In this document: one piece after another, positions 7,138-9,242 of the stretch
Position numbering within the stretch: position 1 is the stretch's first letter
Layout of the letters: every line of letters begins with the position of its first letter
Source of the DNA: DAOTXK01 sp034430555
GTDB taxonomy: Bacteria; Chloroflexota; Anaerolineae; Aggregatilineales; Ch27
NCBI GenBank assembly: GCA_034430555.1
Contig: DAOUEM010000571.1
Coordinates: 1-9,242 of the forward strand
Reading direction: 5' to 3'
Length of the DNA stretch: 9,242 nt
The notes under the pieces: model-generated
The model's input: the letters and a program-made list of their open reading frames with translations, nothing else
Told to the model about the DNA's origin: nothing
The model's database searches: none
Translations under genes and position numbers: made by a program

Positions 7138-7169
7138 CCGGCAGAACCGATCGTTGCCGGCTGCCGGCA
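7138..7169 (-). repeat. Overlapping inverted repeats in the fakA-degV gap
   Basis: CCGGCAG (7138-7144) and CTGCCGG (7161-7167) form a 7-bp inverted repeat separated by 16 nt. Overlapping it is a 15-nt near-palindrome, TGCCGGC-T-GCCGGCA (7155-7169). In the - strand transcript the 7-bp stem can extend by CC/GG across a two-base bulge. No U-run follows, so it is not a rho-independent terminator. It could be an mRNA processing or stability hairpin, or a protein-binding palindrome. Its lower arm covers the GGTGA before the ATG at 7128. Confidence 0.55.
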
Positions 7170-7192
7170 CCTCACCATTCATATCAAAAAGT

Positions 7193-8890
7193 CTATTCCA
7201 CGCTCAAAAGAAAGTAATAGTAAGGCTGGCCGCCGGGAACAACTTCAAAACTGAAGACTTCATAGCTGGCAGCGAGCACTTCACAGATCGCCTGCGCCTC
7301 CGCCAGTTTGACATCGGCCCCGAAGTACAACGTCACCAGTTCGTACGCCTGGTCGTCCACCTTGCCGATCATGTCATGCACCACTTGAGTCAGGTCGTCG
7401 CCGGCCACCACCAGCGTCTCCTCCAACAACCCGATCAACTGGCCGGCCCTGGCCCGCACCCCGTCCATGTTCACGCTGCGCACCGAGGTAGTCACTTCCC
7501 CGGAGAGCACCTGTTCCTGTGCCACGCGCATCCCGGCCACGATGCGGTCCAGGTCGCCGCGTTGATCCTCGTGCAGGCGGGCGTTCGCGTAGGAGAACAT
7601 GGCGCTGATGCCCTGGGGGATATTTTTACTGGGCACCACGGCCACGGTCTTACGTTTGGCTTTGCGGGCCGCCTGCTGCGCCGCCAGGATGACGTTGCTG
7701 TTGTTGGGCAGGATAATGATCTTTTCACAAGGCAGGTCGCTGATGGCCTCGTAGATGTCTTCGGTGCTGGGATTCATCGTTTGCCCCCCGCTGACCAGGC
7801 GGGCCGCGCCCTGCTCGTAAAAGATCCGCGCCAGGCCGTCGCCCGGCACGACGCCGACGACCGCCACGTCATCCGGTTTCAACTCAACGGATGGCGCCGG
7901 CGGGGTCGCGGTCAAGAGGTCGGCGCCGATGTTATCCAGGTACTGTTCGTACATGTTCTCGACGACCACGTCACCCACCACGCCCAGCCGCGAGGCATAA
8001 CTGATCGGCTGGCCGGGATCGTAGACGTGCACGTGGATCTTGATGGTGGCTTCACCGTCGCTGGTCACGATGGCCGAATCGCCCATCTCAGTGATGGCAG
8101 CCCGAATGCGGTCCACGTCCAGGTCAGAGCCGGCCAGCAGCAGCTGCACATCGTACGGGTGACCGAATTCCATGGCGTTCATCACGTGGGTCAACTTACG
8201 GGCTGGAGCAGCGGCGGCGGCTTTTTGCATCTCGGTCTCCAGCGATTCGCCGCGCATCCGGCGCAGCATCCCTTCCAGGATGAAAGTCAGTCCCTGGCCC
8301 CCGCTGTCGACCACACCCGCTTCTTTGAGCACCGGCAGCATGTCCGGCGTTCGGATCAAGGTATCGTTCGCCTGTTCGACGGCACGAGCCAGGATCGCCG
8401 TGAGGTCATGTTCGTCGGCCACCAGGCTATCCACCAGCTCGGAAACCTCGCGCATCACCGTCAGGATCGTGCCCTCGCGGGCCGGCTTGGGTGCGGCATC
8501 ATAGGCAAACTTGGTGCCCATCTGGCAGGCCGCCGCGAACGCCGCCGCATCCAGTTCCTCGCGTTCGCGCAGGGCATCGCTGAACCCCCGCCATATCTGA
8601 GAAAGGATCACGCCGGAATTGCCGCGCGATCCATTAACAGCTCCCTTCGAGAATCGGCGGATAATCGTACCCACGTGCCGGTCGTCCAGTTCGGCGATCT
8701 CGCCGTAAGCGCTCTGCATGGTCAGCAACATGTTGATGCCGGTATCGCCATCCGGCACCGGGAAGACGTTAAGCTGGTTGACGATCTGGTAATGCTGCTC
8801 CAGCCAGGCCATGCCGGCCAACAGCAGCTTTTTAAGGTCTTGCCCATCCAGGGTGGGGAATTCTCGGGGTATGGGAGCTTGGTCGGTCAT
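7193..8890 (-). CDS. fakA: Fatty acid kinase subunit FakA (DAK2 domain, YloV family)
   Basis: The ATP-binding subunit of bacterial fatty acid kinase. It phosphorylates a fatty acid held by a FakB/DegV partner, giving acyl-phosphate for PlsY or PlsX in phospholipid synthesis. The 565-residue protein has the full three-part layout. The N-terminal DhaL-type kinase domain carries NVFPVPDGDTGINM (residues 41-54; Asp47 and Asp49 are the expected Mg-ATP ligands), GSRGNSGVILSQIWRGF and DSGGQGL. The middle domain carries HVH (His286 and His288) followed by DPGQPISYA and VENMYEQ. The C-terminal domain carries GGQTMNPSTEDI (~366-377), IILPNNSNV and VVPSKNIPQGI. The zinc-ligand Cys reported for Staphylococcus FakA is not obvious here, where the segment reads GHPYDVQ. 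The ATG at 8890 lies 21 nt after the Asp23 gene; its Shine-Dalgarno is weak (GAGAG). Two degV genes follow, consistent with a FakA-FakB unit. Confidence 0.96.
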   Translation of the reverse strand: MTDQAPIPREFPTLDGQDLKKLLLAGMAWLEQHYQIVNQLNVFPVPDGDTGINMLLTMQSAYGEIAELDDRHVGTIIRRFSKGAVNGSRGNSGVILSQIWRGFSDALREREELDAAAFAAACQMGTKFAYDAAPKPAREGTILTVMREVSELVDSLVADEHDLTAILARAVEQANDTLIRTPDMLPVLKEAGVVDSGGQGLTFILEGMLRRMRGESLETEMQKAAAAAPARKLTHVMNAMEFGHPYDVQLLLAGSDLDVDRIRAAITEMGDSAIVTSDGEATIKIHVHVYDPGQPISYASRLGVVGDVVVENMYEQYLDNIGADLLTATPPAPSVELKPDDVAVVGVVPGDGLARIFYEQGAARLVSGGQTMNPSTEDIYEAISDLPCEKIIILPNNSNVILAAQQAARKAKRKTVAVVPSKNIPQGISAMFSYANARLHEDQRGDLDRIVAGMRVAQEQVLSGEVTTSVRSVNMDGVRARAGQLIGLLEETLVVAGDDLTQVVHDMIGKVDDQAYELVTLYFGADVKLAEAQAICEVLAASYEVFSFEVVPGGQPYYYFLLSVE

Positions 8891-8911
8891 GCCGATTTCT
8901 CTCTAGGGCAC

Positions 8912-9242
8912 TCAGGCGTCGGGATGGGTGATACGCAAACCCTGCACATGGACATTGACCTGAGCCACAGGCGCGCCAACGCTTTTCTCCACCTGATAGC
9001 GTACGGCGTTGATCAGGCTGTTCGCGACGGTCGCGATGCGAGTCCCGTACTCGATGATGACGTACAGATCGATGGTAATCGCCTCACCATCGACCGAGAT
9101 TTCCACCCCGCGATTCGGATCGCGGGATAATGCTGCGGCGACTTCTGACGCCAGATTGGGCATCGCCATGCCAACCACGCCATAACTTTGCAGGGCAGCA
9201 CGGCTGGCAACCGCCGCGATGGCGTTGGGCGCAATATGGATA
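8912..9242 (-). CDS. Asp23/Gls24 (YloU) family protein (5' partial)
   Basis: The last 109 residues of a small Asp23/Gls24-family protein are visible; the frame is open to the window edge and the start lies beyond it. The segment IHIAPNAIAAVASRAAL corresponds to the family's opening (I.I....I..IA..A....GV), so probably only a few residues are missing. An internal GTG at 9178 falls in the conserved YGVVGMAM segment and is not the start. GVEISVDGEAITIDLYVIIEYG, TRIATVANSLINAVRYQVEKSVG and VAQVNVHVQGLR are typical of the family's two alternating strand-helix units. There is no membrane segment. In Firmicutes Asp23 proteins relate to cell-envelope stress and YloU is encoded just before YloV (FakA), the same arrangement as here. 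The molecular role is not established, and a link to FakA or the membrane is an inference from position. Confidence 0.92.
   Translation of the reverse strand, partial: IHIAPNAIAAVASRAALQSYGVVGMAMPNLASEVAAALSRDPNRGVEISVDGEAITIDLYVIIEYGTRIATVANSLINAVRYQVEKSVGAPVAQVNVHVQGLRITHPDA

Noticed and set aside
7004..9130. A 708-codon open frame on the + strand opposite fakA, the gap and the start of degV
   Set aside because: It runs in exact codon register with fakA, so it stays open merely because fakA avoids TTA, CTA and TCA codons, as GC-rich genes do. Its product is His/Gln/Arg-rich with no recognisable domain, while the opposite strand encodes a clear FakA.
1..9242. Mobile elements, CRISPR arrays, tRNA or rRNA genes, defence or biosynthetic clusters
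   Set aside because: No transposase, integrase, direct-repeat array, tRNA-like cloverleaf or unusual cluster was found. The window is almost fully occupied by conserved housekeeping-type genes.

Overview
This window looks like chromosome from a GC-rich member of the Chloroflexota, probably Anaerolineae-like. The assignment is an inference from three things: the high GC content, a RecG with a long N-terminal extension, and a Ser/Thr kinase carrying a membrane-anchored lectin-like ectodomain, a design I associate with that group. No rRNA or other taxonomic marker is present to confirm it.

Layout. The left end (2-1453, + strand) holds the 3' part of a transmembrane PknB-type Ser/Thr kinase whose start lies outside the window. 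A hairpin terminator at 1499-1526 separates it from a convergent block of seven genes, all on the - strand and filling 1581-9242. In transcription order they are: an Asp23/YloU-family protein (cut by the window edge), fakA (DAK2/YloV fatty acid kinase subunit), two adjacent degV/fakB-type genes, recG, coaD, and a small coiled-coil protein. Gaps are 21, 94, 3, 10, 28 and 20 nt, so the block is very likely one operon. The only sizeable gap, between fakA and the first degV gene, contains inverted repeats and a strong Shine-Dalgarno that points to a TTG start.

How the genes fit together. FakA phosphorylates fatty acids presented by FakB (DegV) lipid carriers, so FakA plus two DegV proteins could form a complete acyl-phosphate-making kinase with two ligand specificities. 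CoaD makes dephospho-CoA, which leads to CoA and the acyl-carrier-protein prosthetic group. RecG is a DNA repair and fork-remodelling helicase whose link to the lipid genes is positional: the Asp23-FakA-RecG order matches the yloU-yloV-recG order known from Bacillus subtilis. The coiled-coil protein resembles a family I recall beside coaD in Clostridia.

The window is mostly housekeeping content. I see no mobile element, CRISPR array, tRNA, rRNA or defence system, and there is no gene-free stretch over 130 bases. The items most worth a second look are the divergence between the two DegV paralogues in the fatty-acid pocket motif, the unassigned coiled-coil protein, the kinase ectodomain and the intergenic structure before the first degV gene.
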